Below are positions 1-14,740 of a stretch of DNA of 61,497 nt, in pieces. Each line of letters starts with the position of its first letter. Position 1 is the first letter of the stretch. The DNA is taken from the NCBI RefSeq assembly GCF_024580525.1, contig NZ_JANIKQ010000018.1:1-61497 (forward strand), given 5' to 3'. The notes below the pieces were generated by a model. It did no database searches, was not told where the DNA came from, and was given only the letters and a program-made list of their open reading frames with translations. The position numbers were made by a program, and so were the translations under genes. The stretch comes from Neisseria dentiae. GTDB taxonomy: Bacteria; Pseudomonadota; Gammaproteobacteria; Burkholderiales; Neisseriaceae.

Positions 1-575
1 AGCGTGCCGTAGACAAACCCTTCCTGCTGCCGATTGAAGACGTATTCTCAATTTCCGGCCGCGGCACCGTGGTAACCGGCCGTGTAGAGCGCGGTATCAT
101 CAACGTAGGCGACGAGATCGAAATCGTTGGTCTGAAAGCCACCCAAAAAACCACCTGTACCGGTGTGGAAATGTTCCGCAAACTGCTGGACCAAGGCCAG
201 GCCGGCGACAATGTAGGCGTACTGCTGCGCGGTACCAAACGTGAAGAAGTAGAGCGCGGCCAAGTATTGGCCAAGCCCGGTTCCATCACCCCGCACACCA
301 AGTTCAAAGCCGAAGTGTACGTATTGAGCAAAGAAGAGGGCGGTCGTCACACCCCGTTCTTCGCGAACTACCGTCCGCAATTCTACTTCCGCACCACCGA
401 CGTTACCGGCGCGGTAACTTTGGAAGAAGGCGTGGAAATGGTCATGCCGGGTGAGAACGTAACCATCACCGTAGAACTGATTGCTCCGATTGCGATGGAA
501 GACGGTTTGCGTTTTGCGATTCGCGAAGGCGGCCGCACCGTAGGTGCCGGCGTGGTATCTTCTATCATCGCTTAA
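1..575 (+). CDS. tuf: Elongation factor Tu, C-terminal part (partial)
   Basis: EF-Tu carries aminoacyl-tRNA to the ribosome as a GTP complex. The frame is open from the window edge (first full codon at position 3) and encodes about 190 residues, roughly the last half of the usual 394. It covers domain II ([14 protein letters not shown], the start of the beta barrel) and all of domain III, ending VSSIIA with a TAA stop. The GTPase domain lies upstream of the window. It is followed directly by tRNA-Trp and secE-nusG, the normal order for one of the two neisserial tuf copies. The identity is certain; which tuf copy it is cannot be read from the sequence. Confidence 0.98.
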   Translation, partial: RAVDKPFLLPIEDVFSISGRGTVVTGRVERGIINVGDEIEIVGLKATQKTTCTGVEMFRKLLDQGQAGDNVGVLLRGTKREEVERGQVLAKPGSITPHTKFKAEVYVLSKEEGGRHTPFFANYRPQFYFRTTDVTGAVTLEEGVEMVMPGENVTITVELIAPIAMEDGLRFAIREGGRTVGAGVVSSIIA

Positions 576-582
576 TTATTAG

Positions 583-658
583 AGGCCAGTAGCTCAATTG
601 GTAGAGTATCGGTCTCCAAAACCGAGGGTTGGGGGTTCGAGACCCTCCTGGCCTGCCA
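583..658 (+). tRNA. tRNA-Trp (CCA anticodon)
   Basis: A 76-nt cloverleaf reads from AGGCCAG to an encoded GCCA end. The acceptor arm AGGCCAG pairs with CTGGCCT. The D arm contains AGCTCAATTGGTAGAG. The anticodon stem TCGGT/ACCGA encloses CTCCAAA, with anticodon CCA at 616-618. The T arm contains GGTTCGAGACC. It sits between tuf and secE, as in many beta- and gammaproteobacteria. Confidence 0.97.
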
Positions 659-660
659 AT

Positions 661-697
661 AAAAAAATTAACCGGCCTTTGTGCTGGTTAATTTTTT
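661..697 (+). terminator. Rho-independent terminator after tRNA-Trp
   Basis: Inverted repeat AAAATTAACC / GGTTAATTTT with a short loop and a T run on the 3' side. It would end the tuf/tRNA-Trp transcript before secE. Confidence 0.75.
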
Positions 698-829
698 ACC
701 GTTTGAAACAGGTCATTATTTTATAGCTGATACTTTCAGGCAAATAAATTTCATTGTTTATTTGTTCGGATTGCTGTTTGATGTAACGGAAGGTTGTGTT
801 GCTGCCTTTCACTGAATATTGGAAAAGAG

Positions 830-1279
830 ATGGCTGAAAATATACCGCAGGATAAGGAAGAAAAGCCCGGCCGGCTTGTGCGGACGGAAAGTAAGTTATC
901 TGAGCGTAATCATGGTTCTGGTTCCAAGGGGCCTGATATTTTCAAGCTGGCAATCGCGGTCGCATTGGTTGCGGCGGGATTGTGGGCTTTTTATAGCGTG
1001 CAAAATTTGTCGGTATATGTGCGGGCGTTGTTCCCCGTGGCCGGTGTGATTGCAGGCTTGTTGATTGTATTTTATTGGTGTGACTTCGGCCGCCGTTTGA
1101 TTGCTTATATACGCGATTCGGTTGCCGAGTTTAAAAAAGTTGTCTGGCCTCCCCGTAAAGATGCTGTTCGGACGACATTTTTTGTTGTGGTTTTTGTGGC
1201 TGTGTTGTCGTTGTTTATCTATGCGGTGGACAGTTTGATTTCATGGTTATTTTTTGATTTGTTGCTGAAGAGGGGATAA
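830..1279 (+). CDS. secE: Preprotein translocase subunit SecE
   Basis: SecE is the essential small subunit of the SecYEG inner-membrane channel. The product of about 149 residues starts with a hydrophilic, charged segment of about 40 residues. Two hydrophobic helices follow (around [16 protein letters not shown] and [14 protein letters not shown]). Next comes the conserved SecE signature ([18 protein letters not shown]), then the final transmembrane helix. Three membrane segments match the longer E. coli type rather than the minimal one-helix form. I chose the ATG at 830 because GGAAAAGAG precedes it; an in-frame start 36 bases upstream lacks a ribosome site. The stop is 2 bases before nusG, so the pair is an operon. 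Confidence 0.95.
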   Translation: MAENIPQDKEEKPGRLVRTESKLSERNHGSGSKGPDIFKLAIAVALVAAGLWAFYSVQNLSVYVRALFPVAGVIAGLLIVFYWCDFGRRLIAYIRDSVAEFKKVVWPPRKDAVRTTFFVVVFVAVLSLFIYAVDSLISWLFFDLLLKRG

Positions 1280-1281
1280 AA

Positions 1282-1818
1282 ATGTCTAAACGTTGGTATG
1301 TTGTACAGGCTTATTCCGGCTTTGAAAAAAACGTGCAAAAAACTTTGAAAGAGCGTATTGCGCGTGAAAATATGGGTGACTACTTCGGGCAGATTCTTGT
1401 GCCGGTGGAAGAGGTGGTTGATATTAAAAACGGTCGCAAAACCATTAGTGAGCGTAAGTTTTTCCCCGGATATGTGTTAATTGAAATGGAAATGACCGAT
1501 GATTCCTGGCATTTGGTAAAAAGTACGCCAAGGGTTTCCGGTTTTATCGGTGGAACCGCTAACCGCCCGATGCCGATTTCTCAAAAAGAAGTTGATGCTA
1601 TTTTGCAACAAGTTCAAACCGGTGTAGAAAAGCCGAAACCTAAGGTTGAATTTGAAGTCGGGCAGCAGGTTCGAGTAAATGAAGGCCCGTTTGCCGACTT
1701 TAACGGTATTGTTGAAGAAGTAAATTACGAGCGTAACAAACTGCGTGTCTCGGTGCAGATTTTCGGTCGGGAAACACCTGTTGAGCTTGAATTTAACCAA
1801 GTGGAAAAAATCCAGTAG
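1282..1818 (+). CDS. nusG: Transcription termination/antitermination protein NusG
   Basis: NusG binds RNA polymerase, suppresses pausing, and links polymerase to Rho or to the ribosome. The 178-residue product has the NGN domain first ([14 protein letters not shown] near the start, then [10 protein letters not shown]) and a C-terminal KOW motif ([19 protein letters not shown], about residues 128-146). Length and domain order are standard. It is 2 bases downstream of secE and about 120 bases upstream of rplK. Confidence 0.98.
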   Translation: MSKRWYVVQAYSGFEKNVQKTLKERIARENMGDYFGQILVPVEEVVDIKNGRKTISERKFFPGYVLIEMEMTDDSWHLVKSTPRVSGFIGGTANRPMPISQKEVDAILQQVQTGVEKPKPKVEFEVGQQVRVNEGPFADFNGIVEEVNYERNKLRVSVQIFGRETPVELEFNQVEKIQ

Positions 1819-1940
1819 CAATCGGTTAAATTGTCGGTAAACAGATTGATATTATATTTTTTACAAAGTATAATGTTCGGTCTGTTTTTTGGGGAGCGAA
1901 GCTTTTTCGCGCTATACCCGTTTATTAGGAGCTATTTAAA

Positions 1941-2372
1941 GTGGCAAAGAAAATTATTGGTTACATCAAACTGCAGATTCCTGCAGGTAAAGCTAACCCC
2001 TCTCCTCCGGTTGGTCCGGCGTTGGGTCAGCGTGGCTTGAACATCATGGAGTTTTGTAAGGCATTTAATGCCGCGACTCAATCTATGGAGCCGGGTTTGC
2101 CGATTCCTGTGGTGATCACGGCATTTGCAGACAAATCATTCACATTTGTGATGAAAACTCCGCCTGCTACTATTTTGCTGAAAAAAGCAGCAGGTTTGCA
2201 AAAAGGCAGTTCAAATCCGTTAACCAACAAAGTGGGTAAAGTAACCCGCGCACAGTTGGAAGAAATTGCAAAAACCAAAGAACCCGATCTGACAGCTGCC
2301 GACTTAGATGCTGCTGTTCGCACGATTGCCGGTTCCGCCCGCTCTATGGGCTTGGATGTGGAGGGTGTGTAA
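1941..2372 (+). CDS. rplK: 50S ribosomal protein L11
   Basis: L11 forms the GTPase-associated centre of the large subunit with 23S rRNA and the L7/L12 stalk. The product is 143 residues, the normal length, with the proline-rich N-terminal stretch ([19 protein letters not shown]) and the conserved C-terminal RNA-binding domain ending [13 protein letters not shown]. It begins with GTG, preceded by TTAGGAGC at good spacing. Its TAA stop shares one base with the rplA ATG, so translation is probably coupled. In related bacteria L1 represses this pair by binding the mRNA near the rplK start. Confidence 0.98.
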   Translation: MAKKIIGYIKLQIPAGKANPSPPVGPALGQRGLNIMEFCKAFNAATQSMEPGLPIPVVITAFADKSFTFVMKTPPATILLKKAAGLQKGSSNPLTNKVGKVTRAQLEEIAKTKEPDLTAADLDAAVRTIAGSARSMGLDVEGV

Positions 2373-3067
2373 TGGCTAAGATTTCCAAACGTTTGAAAGC
2401 ATTGCGTGCCTCCGTAGAAGCCAACAAGCTGTATGCGATTGATGAGGCGATTGCTTTGGTGAAGCAGGCTGCCACTGCGAAATTCGACGAGTCTGTTGAC
2501 GTTTCTTTCAATTTGGGTGTGGATCCCCGTAAATCAGACCAAGTTATCCGTGGCTCGGTTGTATTGCCCAAAGGTACCGGTAAGGTAACTCGCGTTGCTG
2601 TATTTGCCCAAGGTGCGAATGCCGAAGCGGCTAAAGCGGCCGGTGCGGATGTAGTAGGCTTCGAAGATTTGGCCGAAGAGGTGAAAAAAGGCAATCTGAA
2701 TTTCGACGTGGTGATTGCTTCTCCCGATGCTATGCGTATTGTCGGCCAGCTGGGTACGATTTTGGGTCCCCGTGGTTTGATGCCGAACCCGAAAGTGGGC
2801 ACCGTAACGCCGAATGTGGCTGAGGCAGTAAAAAATGCCAAAGCAGGCCAAGTGCAATACCGTACTGATAAAGCAGGTATCGTGCACGCAACCATTGGCC
2901 GTGCTTCTTTTGCCGAGGCTGACTTGCGTGAAAACTTCGATGCTTTGTTGGATGCCATTGTGAAAGCCAAACCTGCCGCCGCCAAAGGCCAATATTTGCG
3001 TAAAGTGGCTGTGTCCAGCACCATGGGTTTAGGCGTGCGCGTTGATACTTCAAGCGTAAACAGCTAA
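2372..3067 (+). CDS. rplA: 50S ribosomal protein L1
   Basis: L1 builds the mobile stalk next to the E site and autoregulates the L11 operon. The product of 231 residues has the family signature ([17 protein letters not shown], about residues 128-144) and ends DTSSVNS. Its ATG overlaps the rplK stop by one base. The gene is followed by an inverted DUS pair and then by the rplJ leader. Confidence 0.98.
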   Translation: MAKISKRLKALRASVEANKLYAIDEAIALVKQAATAKFDESVDVSFNLGVDPRKSDQVIRGSVVLPKGTGKVTRVAVFAQGANAEAAKAAGADVVGFEDLAEEVKKGNLNFDVVIASPDAMRIVGQLGTILGPRGLMPNPKVGTVTPNVAEAVKNAKAGQVQYRTDKAGIVHATIGRASFAEADLRENFDALLDAIVKAKPAAAKGQYLRKVAVSSTMGLGVRVDTSSVNS

Positions 3068-3072
3068 AAATT

Positions 3073-3114
3073 TTCAGACGGCCTATGCGGCTGTTAGGGT
3101 GTAGGCCGTCTGAA
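3073..3114 (+). terminator. Inverted DUS pair after rplA
   Basis: TTCAGACGGCCTA and TAGGCCGTCTGAA form a 13-bp stem with a 16-nt loop. Paired DUS copies commonly serve as terminators in Neisseria. The flanking T tracts are short, so this may only attenuate the transcript. Confidence 0.6.
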
Positions 3115-3150
3115 TTTGGGCTACTTAATTTTTAAGTAGATGTCCAAGAC

Positions 3151-3299
3151 CGTAGGGATCGCAAGATTTAATCGTAACTGCCCTACGCAGACGGTAGTCC
3201 TGAATCGAATAATCAAGTATTTCTTGTGAAATGTCTTTTTAGGTTGCCGCGCTGGTGAAATACGATTGTATTTCTTTGTTTAACAGTGGGAGGTAGACC
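3151..3299 (+). promoter_or_regulatory. Probable L10 (rplJ) leader
   Basis: This is the untranslated region ahead of rplJ. CGTAGGG at 3151 pairs with CCCTACG at 3181 to close a stem containing small loops, and ACGGTAGTCC follows. Bacterial rplJL operons carry a structured leader bound by the L10/L7-L12 complex for autorepression. Placement and a long closing stem fit that family, but I did not fold it or compare it with the covariance model. A good ribosome site (GGGAGGT) lies just ahead of the TTG start. Confidence 0.5.
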
Positions 3300-3800
3300 T
3301 TGAGTCTCAATATTGAAACCAAGAAGGTGGCCGTTGAAGAGATTGGTGCAGCGATTGCCAATGCACAAACTCTGGTGGTTGCCGAATATCGCGGTATCAG
3401 TGTTGCCAGCATGACAGAGCTTCGTGCCAATGCCCGTAAAGAAGGCGTGTATCTGCGCGTTCTGAAAAATACATTGGCCCGTCGCGCAGTAGAAGGTACT
3501 TCATTTGCCGGTTTGGCAGACCAAATGGTTGGTCCGCTGGTTTATGCCGCTTCTGAAGATGCCGTAGCTGCTGCAAAAGTGCTGCATCAATTCGCGAAAA
3601 AAGACGACAAAATCATTATCAAAGCCGGTTCTTACAATGGCGACGTGTTGAACGCCGCCCAAGTAGCCGAGTTGGCATCTATTCCGAGCCGCGAAGAGCT
3701 GTTGTCCAAACTGCTGTTCGTTATGCAGGCGCCTGTTTCAGGCTTTGCCCGCGCCTTGGCTGCCCTGGCTGAGAAAAAAGCTGCTGAAGAAGCCGCTTGA
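3300..3800 (+). CDS. rplJ: 50S ribosomal protein L10
   Basis: L10 anchors the L7/L12 dimers to the ribosomal stalk base. The product of 166 residues begins [15 protein letters not shown], carries [17 protein letters not shown] near residue 30, and ends in an alanine/lysine-rich helix that binds L12. The start codon is TTG at 3300, chosen because GGGAGGT sits 6 bases upstream and the alignment with the family N-terminus is good. rplL follows after 51 bases. Confidence 0.97.
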   Translation: MSLNIETKKVAVEEIGAAIANAQTLVVAEYRGISVASMTELRANARKEGVYLRVLKNTLARRAVEGTSFAGLADQMVGPLVYAASEDAVAAAKVLHQFAKKDDKIIIKAGSYNGDVLNAAQVAELASIPSREELLSKLLFVMQAPVSGFARALAALAEKKAAEEAA

Positions 3801-3851
3801 GCATTTTGTTTCGATTGAAATTTTTAATACAATATTTGGAGTTTAAATAGC

Positions 3852-4226
3852 ATGGCTATTACTAAAGAAGACATTTTGGAAGCAGTTGGTTCTTTGACCG
3901 TGATGGAACTGAACGACTTGGTTAAAGCTTTTGAAGAAAAATTCGGCGTTTCTGCTGCTGCCGTTGCTGTTGCCGGTCCTGCCGGTGCCGCTGCCGGTGC
4001 TGCCGCTGAAGAGAAAACCGAATTTGACGTAATCTTGGCTTCTGCCGGCGACCAAAAAGTTGGCGTGATCAAAGTGGTTCGTGCAATCACCGGCTTGGGC
4101 TTGAAAGAAGCCAAAGACATGGTTGACGGCGCTCCCAAAACCGTTAAAGAAGGTGTTTCTAAAGCTGAAGCTGAAGACATCCAAAAACAACTGGAAGAAG
4201 CCGGCGCGAAAGTCGAAATCAAATAA
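3852..4226 (+). CDS. rplL: 50S ribosomal protein L7/L12
   Basis: L7/L12 forms the flexible stalk that recruits elongation factors. The product of 124 residues has the N-terminal dimerization helix pair, a hinge rich in alanine and glycine (about residues 36-53), and the C-terminal globular domain with the conserved [20 protein letters not shown] stretch. It is the second gene of the L10 operon. A hairpin and a long inverted repeat separate it from rpoB. Confidence 0.98.
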   Translation: MAITKEDILEAVGSLTVMELNDLVKAFEEKFGVSAAAVAVAGPAGAAAGAAAEEKTEFDVILASAGDQKVGVIKVVRAITGLGLKEAKDMVDGAPKTVKEGVSKAEAEDIQKQLEEAGAKVEIK

Positions 4227-4243
4227 TCCCGTTGTGGCGAATA

Positions 4244-4268
4244 AAGGCTGGCAGATTCTGCCAGCCTT
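4244..4268 (+). terminator. Attenuator hairpin between rplL and rpoB
   Basis: AAGGCTGGCAG / CTGCCAGCCTT with a 3-nt loop, followed by TGTTTTGCTTTTT. It looks like a partial terminator that lowers rpoBC transcription relative to rplL, as known at this junction in other bacteria. Confidence 0.7.
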
Positions 4269-4291
4269 GTTTTGCTTTTTATTGGCGAAAG

Positions 4292-4357
4292 TTAAAATAT
4301 TTACATTTATTAACATTAAATTCCTGCTTTTATTGAAAATAAATGTAAATATTTTAA
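4292..4357 (+). promoter_or_regulatory. 19-bp perfect inverted repeat, possible RNA processing stem
   Basis: The 19 bases at 4292-4310 are exactly complementary to those at 4339-4357, with a 28-nt loop. The stem is AT-rich (core ATATTTACATT). No T run follows, so it is not a terminator. Its place between rplL and rpoB matches where RNase III cuts the E. coli transcript. Function here is inferred. Confidence 0.55.
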
Positions 4358-4482
4358 GGTGCGGTGATTTTTGCAAAAAAAACAGCTTGAATACGCAACC
4401 GCCCCTATTTCCGAGTGCTGCCGGGCTTGCGGCAGCTTCAATATCTTGATTTTAAAAAGCCCTCCCTATCCTGGAGTTTTCT

Positions 4483-8661
<4,179 letters not shown>

Positions 8662-8669
8662 GCAACAGG

Positions 8670-8708
8670 TTTTCAGACGGCCTGAAAAGCACAGAGGCCG
8701 TCTGAAAA
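8670..8708 (+). terminator. Inverted DUS pair between rpoB and rpoC
   Basis: TTTTCAGACGGCCT and AGGCCGTCTGAAAA form a 14-bp stem with an 11-nt loop. A third DUS stands alone near 8793. As rpoC has no obvious promoter of its own, this hairpin probably gives only partial termination or protects the rpoB 3' end. Confidence 0.5.
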
Positions 8709-8875
8709 CAGCACGCAGGCCAAACCGGGCCGAACCGGCAATTAACTATGCCGCATCGGCAAAACGGCGTGAAAAAGCCGTATGGGCGGTACAGGCCGTC
8801 TGAAAAGCCCGAGCGTGCAACCCGAATCAAAATATCCGTATTGCTGCAAAAAATACTTCCTTCTAAGGAGCCAAA

Positions 8876-11800
8876 ATGAATTTAATGAACCTGTTCAATC
8901 CGCTGCAATCCGCCGGCATGGAAGAGGAATTCGACGCCATCAAAATCGGCATCGCCTCACCCGAAACCATCCGCTCGTGGTCTTACGGCGAAGTGAAAAA
9001 ACCCGAAACCATCAACTACCGCACCTTCAAACCCGAGCGCGACGGTTTGTTCTGCGCCAAAATCTTCGGCCCGGTAAAAGATTACGAATGCTTGTGCGGC
9101 AAATACAAACGCCTGAAATTCAAAGGCGTAACCTGCGAAAAATGCGGCGTGGAAGTTACCCTTTCCAAAGTTCGCCGCGAACGCATGGGCCACATCGAAC
9201 TGGCTGCCCCCGTTGCCCACATCTGGTTTTTGAAATCGCTGCCCTCGCGTTTGGGCATGGTGTTGGACATGACCCTGCGCGACATCGAGCGCGTGCTGTA
9301 TTTTGAAGCCTATGTGGTTACCGACCCCGGCATGACCCCGCTGCAACGCGGCCAGCTGCTGACCGAAGACGACTATTACACCAAGCTCGAAGAATACGGC
9401 GACGATTTCGACGCCAAAATGGGTGCCGAAGGTATCCGCGAACTGTTGCGCACGCTGAATATCGCTTCGGAAGTGGAAATTCTGCGCCAAGAGCTGGAAT
9501 CCACCGGTTCAGACACCAAAATCAAAAAAATCGCCAAACGCCTGAAAGTGTTGGAAGCCTTCCAGCGCAGCGGCATGAAGCTCGAATGGATGATTATGGA
9601 TGTGTTGCCGGTGCTGCCGCCGGATTTGCGCCCGCTGGTGCCGCTCGACGGCGGCCGTTTCGCCACGTCTGATTTGAACGACTTATACCGCCGCGTCATC
9701 AACCGTAACAACCGCCTGAAACGCCTGTTGGAACTGCACGCGCCCGACATCATCGTGCGCAACGAAAAACGCATGCTGCAAGAAGCCGTCGACTCTCTGC
9801 TGGACAACGGCCGCCGCGGCAAAGCCATGACCGGCGCCAACAAGCGCCCGCTCAAATCGCTGGCCGACATGATCAAAGGTAAAGGCGGCCGCTTCCGTCA
9901 AAACCTGTTGGGTAAGCGTGTGGACTATTCCGGCCGTTCCGTGATTACCGTCGGCCCCTACCTGCGCCTGCACCAATGCGGCCTGCCCAAGAAAATGGCG
10001 CTGGAGCTGTTCAAACCGTTTATTTTCCACAAACTCGAAAAACAGGGTTTGGCTTCGACCGTGAAAGCCGCCAAAAAACTGGTGGAGCAAGAAGTGCCCG
10101 AGGTTTGGGACATCTTGGAAGAAGTGATCCGCGAGCACCCGATTATGCTCAACCGTGCGCCGACCCTGCACCGTTTGGGTATTCAGGCGTTCGAGCCGAT
10201 TCTGATCGAAGGCAAAGCCATCCAGCTGCACCCCTTGGTGTGCGCCGCGTTCAACGCCGACTTCGACGGCGACCAAATGGCCGTTCACGTTCCGTTGAGC
10301 CTGGAAGCGCAAATGGAAGCGCGCACGCTGATGCTGGCTTCCAACAACGTATTGTCGCCCGCCAACGGCGAGCCGATTATCGTACCTTCGCAAGACATCG
10401 TATTGGGCCTGTATTACATGACCCGCGACCGCATCAACGGCAAAGGCGAAGGCAGCCTGTTTGCCGACGTGAAAGAAGTGCACCGCGCCTACCACACCAA
10501 ACAGGTGGAGCTGGGCACCAAAATCACCGTGCGCCTGCGCGAATGGGAACGTAACGAACAAGGCGAGCTGGAGCCGGTGGTGAAACGCTACGAAACCACC
10601 GTGGGCCGTGCGTTGCTGAGTGAAATCCTGCCCAAGGGCTTGCCGTTTGAATATATTAACAAGGCTTTGAAGAAAAAAGAGATTTCCAAGCTGATTAACG
10701 CCTCGTTCCGCCTGTGCGGCCTGCGCGACACCGTGATTTTCGCCGACCACCTGATGTATACCGGTTTTGCCTATGCGGCCAAAGGCGGCATCTCCATCTG
10801 CGTGGACGATATGGAAATCCCGAAAGAAAAAGCCGCCCTGCTGGCCGAAGCGCAAGGCGAAGTGAAGGAAATCGAAGACCAATACCGCCAAGGTTTGGTA
10901 ACCAACGGCGAGCGCTACAATAAAGTGGTCGATATCTGGGGCCGTGCCGGCGATAAAATCGCCAAAGCCATGATGGACAACCTTTCCAAACAGAAAGTCA
11001 TCGACCGCGAAGGCAACGAAGTGGATCAAGAGTCGTTCAACTCCATCTACATGATGGCCGACTCGGGCGCCCGCGGTTCGGCAGCCCAGATCAAACAGCT
11101 TTCCGGTATGCGCGGCCTGATGGCGAAGCCCGACGGCTCGATTATCGAAACGCCGATTACTTCCAACTTCCGCGAAGGCCTGACCGTATTGCAATACTTT
11201 ATCGCCACCCACGGTGCGCGTAAGGGTTTGGCCGATACCGCCTTGAAAACCGCCAACTCGGGTTACCTGACCCGCCGTCTGGTGGACGTTACCCAAGACT
11301 TGGTGGTGGTGGAAGACGACTGCGGCACTTCAGACGGCTTCGTGATGAAAGCCGTGGTACAGGGCGGCGATGTCATCGAACCGCTGCGCGACCGTATTCT
11401 TGGCCGCGTAACCGCTGCCGACGTGGTGGATTCTTCCGGTGAAACACTGGTGGAAGCCGGCACGCTCTTAAACGAGCAGTTGGTGGATTTAATCGACCAA
11501 TCCGGTATCGACGAAGTGAAGGTGCGTACCCCGATTACCTGTAAAACCCGCTACGGCCTGTGCGCCCACTGCTACGGACGCGACTTGGCGCGCGGCAAAC
11601 TGGTGAACACCGGCGAAGCCGTCGGCGTGATTGCCGCCCAGTCTATCGGCGAACCGGGTACCCAGCTGACCATGCGTACCTTCCACATCGGTGGTGCCGC
11701 ATCGCGTGCCGCCGCCGCCAGCCAGGTGGAAGCCAAATCCAACGGCACCGCCCGCTTCAGCAGCCAGATGCGTTATGTGGCCAACAACAAAGGCGAGCTG

Positions 11801-13051
11801 GTGGTGATCGGCCGCTCTTGCGAAGTGGTGATTCACGACGAAATCGGCCGCGAGCGCGAGCGCCACAAAGTGCCTTACGGCGCCATCCTGCTGGTGCAGG
11901 ACGGTGCGGCGGTGAAAGCCGGCCAAACGCTGGCCACCTGGGATCCGCACACCCGTCCGATGATTACCGAGCATGCCGGTTTGGTGAAATTCGAAAACGT
12001 GGAAGAGGGCGTAACCGTTGCCAAACAAACCGACGATGTAACCGGTTTGTCCACGCTGGTGGTGATTGACGGCAAACGCCGTTCGGCCTCTACTTCCAAA
12101 CTGCTGCGCCCGACCGTGAAACTGCTCGACGAAAACGGCGAGGAAGTATGCATTCCCGGCACCAACACCGCCGTTTCGATGGCCTTCCCCGTGGGTGCGG
12201 TGATTACCGTGCGCGAAGGTCAGGAAGTGGGCAAGGGCGACGTGCTGGCGCGTATTCCGCAGGCTTCTTCCAAAACCCGCGATATTACCGGCGGTCTGCC
12301 GCGCGTGGCCGAGCTGTTTGAAGCCCGCGTACCCAAAGATGCCGGCATGCTGGCCGAAGTAACCGGCACCGTATCGTTCGGTAAGGAAACCAAAGGCAAA
12401 CAGCGCCTGATTATCACCGATGTTGACGGCGTGGCTTACGAAACCCTGATTTCCAAAGAGAAACAGATTCTGGTGCACGACGGCCAAGTGGTGAACCGCG
12501 GCGAAACCATCGTCGATGGAGCGGTCGATCCCCACGACATCCTGCGCCTGCAAGGAATCGAAGCGCTGGCACGCTATATTGTGCAAGAGGTGCAGGAGGT
12601 TTACCGCCTGCAAGGTGTGAAGATTTCCGACAAACACATCGAGGTAATCATCCGCCAGATGCTGCGCCGCGTGAACATCGCCGATGCGGGCGAAACCGGC
12701 TTCATCACCGGCGAACAGGTAGAGCGCAGCGACGTTACCCTGGCCAACGAAAAAGCCGTTGCCGACGGTAAAGAGCCGGCACGCTACGAAAACGTGCTGC
12801 TGGGTATCACCAAAGCCTCGCTTTCGACCGACAGCTTCATTTCGGCCGCTTCGTTCCAAGAAACCACCCGCGTGCTTACCGAAGCCGCGATTATGGGCAA
12901 ACAGGACGAACTGCGCGGTTTGAAAGAAAACGTGATTGTCGGCCGTCTGATTCCTGCGGGCACCGGCCTGACCTACCACCGCACCCGCCGTCAGGCATGG
13001 CAGGCGCACCACGAAGCCGAAGTGGCCGAACAGGTGAAAGAGGCCGAATAA
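8876..13051 (+). CDS. rpoC: DNA-directed RNA polymerase subunit beta'
   Basis: RpoC carries the catalytic magnesium site. The product is 1391 residues. Visible landmarks in order are the N-terminal zinc site ([20 protein letters not shown], about residues 71-90), the active-site motif [14 protein letters not shown] (about residue 460), the bridge-helix and trigger-loop region ([18 protein letters not shown]) and the second zinc cluster ([13 protein letters not shown]). ATG 8876 follows CTAAGGAGCC. It is cotranscribed with rpoB and ends at a strong terminator. Confidence 0.99.
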   Translation: MNLMNLFNPLQSAGMEEEFDAIKIGIASPETIRSWSYGEVKKPETINYRTFKPERDGLFCAKIFGPVKDYECLCGKYKRLKFKGVTCEKCGVEVTLSKVRRERMGHIELAAPVAHIWFLKSLPSRLGMVLDMTLRDIERVLYFEAYVVTDPGMTPLQRGQLLTEDDYYTKLEEYGDDFDAKMGAEGIRELLRTLNIASEVEILRQELESTGSDTKIKKIAKRLKVLEAFQRSGMKLEWMIMDVLPVLPPDLRPLVPLDGGRFATSDLNDLYRRVINRNNRLKRLLELHAPDIIVRNEKRMLQEAVDSLLDNGRRGKAMTGANKRPLKSLADMIKGKGGRFRQNLLGKRVDYSGRSVITVGPYLRLHQCGLPKKMALELFKPFIFHKLEKQGLASTVKAAKKLVEQEVPEVWDILEEVIREHPIMLNRAPTLHRLGIQAFEPILIEGKAIQLHPLVCAAFNADFDGDQMAVHVPLSLEAQMEARTLMLASNNVLSPANGEPIIVPSQDIVLGLYYMTRDRINGKGEGSLFADVKEVHRAYHTKQVELGTKITVRLREWERNEQGELEPVVKRYETTVGRALLSEILPKGLPFEYINKALKKKEISKLINASFRLCGLRDTVIFADHLMYTGFAYAAKGGISICVDDMEIPKEKAALLAEAQGEVKEIEDQYRQGLVTNGERYNKVVDIWGRAGDKIAKAMMDNLSKQKVIDREGNEVDQESFNSIYMMADSGARGSAAQIKQLSGMRGLMAKPDGSIIETPITSNFREGLTVLQYFIATHGARKGLADTALKTANSGYLTRRLVDVTQDLVVVEDDCGTSDGFVMKAVVQGGDVIEPLRDRILGRVTAADVVDSSGETLVEAGTLLNEQLVDLIDQSGIDEVKVRTPITCKTRYGLCAHCYGRDLARGKLVNTGEAVGVIAAQSIGEPGTQLTMRTFHIGGAASRAAAASQVEAKSNGTARFSSQMRYVANNKGELVVIGRSCEVVIHDEIGRERERHKVPYGAILLVQDGAAVKAGQTLATWDPHTRPMITEHAGLVKFENVEEGVTVAKQTDDVTGLSTLVVIDGKRRSASTSKLLRPTVKLLDENGEEVCIPGTNTAVSMAFPVGAVITVREGQEVGKGDVLARIPQASSKTRDITGGLPRVAELFEARVPKDAGMLAEVTGTVSFGKETKGKQRLIITDVDGVAYETLISKEKQILVHDGQVVNRGETIVDGAVDPHDILRLQGIEALARYIVQEVQEVYRLQGVKISDKHIEVIIRQMLRRVNIADAGETGFITGEQVERSDVTLANEKAVADGKEPARYENVLLGITKASLSTDSFISAASFQETTRVLTEAAIMGKQDELRGLKENVIVGRLIPAGTGLTYHRTRRQAWQAHHEAEVAEQVKEAE

Positions 13052-13068
13052 GCCGTATCGAAACGCAG

Positions 13069-13101
13069 ACACCGGTTGCGAAAGCAGCCGGTGTTTTTTT
13101 T
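13069..13101 (+). terminator. Rho-independent terminator of rpoBC
   Basis: Stem ACACCGGTTGC / GCAGCCGGTGT (one G-U pair), GAAA loop, then eight T. It lies 18 bases after the rpoC stop. Confidence 0.9.
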
Positions 13102-13134
13102 ATGGCGGAAAGGCCGTCTGAAATGCTTAAATCC

Positions 13135-13208
13135 CGTCATACCCGGGCTTAACCCGAATCTCTCAAGTTGCCGAAACCCAAGATATTCAGGCCAAGCCCG
13201 AATAAGCG
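13135..13208. repeat. Degenerate copy of the CGTCAT palindromic repeat
   Basis: The left arm CGTCATACCCGGGCTTAACC and a right arm with GGCCAAGCCCGAATAAGCG resemble the perfect copy at 17855-17933 but have several mismatches. It looks like an old, decayed member. It fills most of the 295-base gap between rpoC and the permease gene. Confidence 0.6.
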
Positions 13209-13346
13209 GTTTAACCGCAACCACGCGGCAGCCGAACGGCGTTTTTGCCGCAGCAGCTCTAAAAATCTTTTCTATCCAGTCGCTTAAATCTTCGGGTAAA
13301 TCCGTTATAATGCGCGCCTGTTTTACTTTTTTTAACCAGAACCATC

Positions 13347-14687
13347 ATGAATACTTCGCAAAACGGCCTCTTGGAGCGCCTGTTCAAACTCAGCGAGCAC
13401 GGCACCACCGTGCGCACCGAGCTGCTGGCCGGCCTGACCACTTTTCTGGCGATGTGCTACATTGTTATCGTCAACCCGCTGATTCTTTCGGAAACCGGCA
13501 TGGATATGGGCGCGGTTTTCGTGGCCACCTGTATTTCCGCCGCCATCGGCTGCCTGATTATGGGGCTGCTGGCGAATTATCCGATTGCGCTGGCGCCCGG
13601 CATGGGCTTGAACGCTTATTTCACCTTCGCCGTGGTCAAAGGCATGGGCGTACCGTGGCAGGTTGCCCTCGGCGCCGTGTTTATGTCAGGCATCATCTTT
13701 ATTTTGTTCAGTTTTTTCAAAGTGCGCGAAGCGATTGTGAACGCGCTGCCGATGAGCCTGAAAATGTCGATTGCCGCCGGTATCGGCCTGTTTCTTGCCC
13801 TGATTGCCTTAAAAGGTGCGGGCATCGTGGTGGACAGCCCGGCCACGTTGGTGAAAATGGGCAATTTCTATGTGGAGGAAAACGGCGCCAAGCTGCCCAA
13901 CTGGCCGGTTTTGCTCACCTTTTTGGGTTTCGTGATGGTGATTGTGCTGGATTACTTTCGCGTGCGCGGCGCGATTATCCTCACCATCTTGGCGTTAACC
14001 GGCATTGCCGCCGCATTGGGTTTAACCGAGTTTAAAGGCGTGGTCGGCCAGATTCCGAGCATCGCGCCCACCTTTATGCAGATGGATTTCAACGGCTTGT
14101 TCAACATCAGCATGATCAGCGTGATTTTCGTGTTTTTCCTGGTGGATTTGTTTGACAGCACCGGCACGCTGGTAGGCGTTTCCCATCGTGCGGGGCTGCT
14201 GGTCAACGGCAAACTGCCGCGCCTGAAAAAAGCCCTGTTTGCCGACTCCACCGCCATTGTGGCGGGCGCGGCGCTGGGCACGTCGTCCACCACGCCCTAT
14301 ATCGAAAGCGCGGCGGGCGTGTCGGCGGGCGGGCGCACGGGCTTGACCGCCGTTACCGTGGGCGTGCTGATGCTGGCCTGCTTGTGGTTTTCGCCGTTGG
14401 TGCAGAGCGTGCCCGCGTTTGCCACCGCGCCCGCGCTGCTGTATGTGGGCGTGCACATGATGCGCAGCGCCACCGATATCGACTGGAACGACATCACCGA
14501 AGCCGCACCTGCGTTTCTCACCATTGTGTTCATGCCGTTTTCTTATTCGATTGCCGACGGCATCGCCATGGGCTTCATCAGCTACGCCGTTATCAAACTC
14601 TTGTGCGGCCGTGCCAAAGACGTGCCGCCGATGGTGTGGGTGGTGGCGCTGGCGTGGGCGGCCAAATTCTGGTTTTTGGGCGCATAA
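13347..14687 (+). CDS. NCS2-family (AzgA-type) purine permease
   Basis: This inner-membrane permease probably imports adenine or guanine/hypoxanthine with protons. The 446-residue product has 12 or more hydrophobic segments. It carries the AzgA-like signatures: LLAGLTTFLAMCYIV near residue 29, LAPGMGLNAYFTF near residue 82, and the family's acidic stretch in FFLVDLFDSTGTLVGV. Length matches E. coli GhxP/AdeP relatives. The exact base specificity cannot be told from sequence. It is a single gene with its own terminator and no purine-salvage neighbours. The start has only a weak ribosome site. Confidence 0.88.
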   Translation: MNTSQNGLLERLFKLSEHGTTVRTELLAGLTTFLAMCYIVIVNPLILSETGMDMGAVFVATCISAAIGCLIMGLLANYPIALAPGMGLNAYFTFAVVKGMGVPWQVALGAVFMSGIIFILFSFFKVREAIVNALPMSLKMSIAAGIGLFLALIALKGAGIVVDSPATLVKMGNFYVEENGAKLPNWPVLLTFLGFVMVIVLDYFRVRGAIILTILALTGIAAALGLTEFKGVVGQIPSIAPTFMQMDFNGLFNISMISVIFVFFLVDLFDSTGTLVGVSHRAGLLVNGKLPRLKKALFADSTAIVAGAALGTSSTTPYIESAAGVSAGGRTGLTAVTVGVLMLACLWFSPLVQSVPAFATAPALLYVGVHMMRSATDIDWNDITEAAPAFLTIVFMPFSYSIADGIAMGFISYAVIKLLCGRAKDVPPMVWVVALAWAAKFWFLGA

Positions 14688-14710
14688 GCCCGTCGGCGAC
14701 ACGCTCTGGA

Positions 14711-14737
14711 AAAAAGGCGGAGGTTTCCGCCTTTTTT
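14711..14737 (+). terminator. Rho-independent terminator of the purine permease gene
   Basis: AAAAAGGCGGA / TCCGCCTTTTT, loop GGTT, followed by T residues. The A-rich 5' side could also serve the converging DoxX-like gene. Confidence 0.85.
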
Positions 14738-14740
14738 GCT

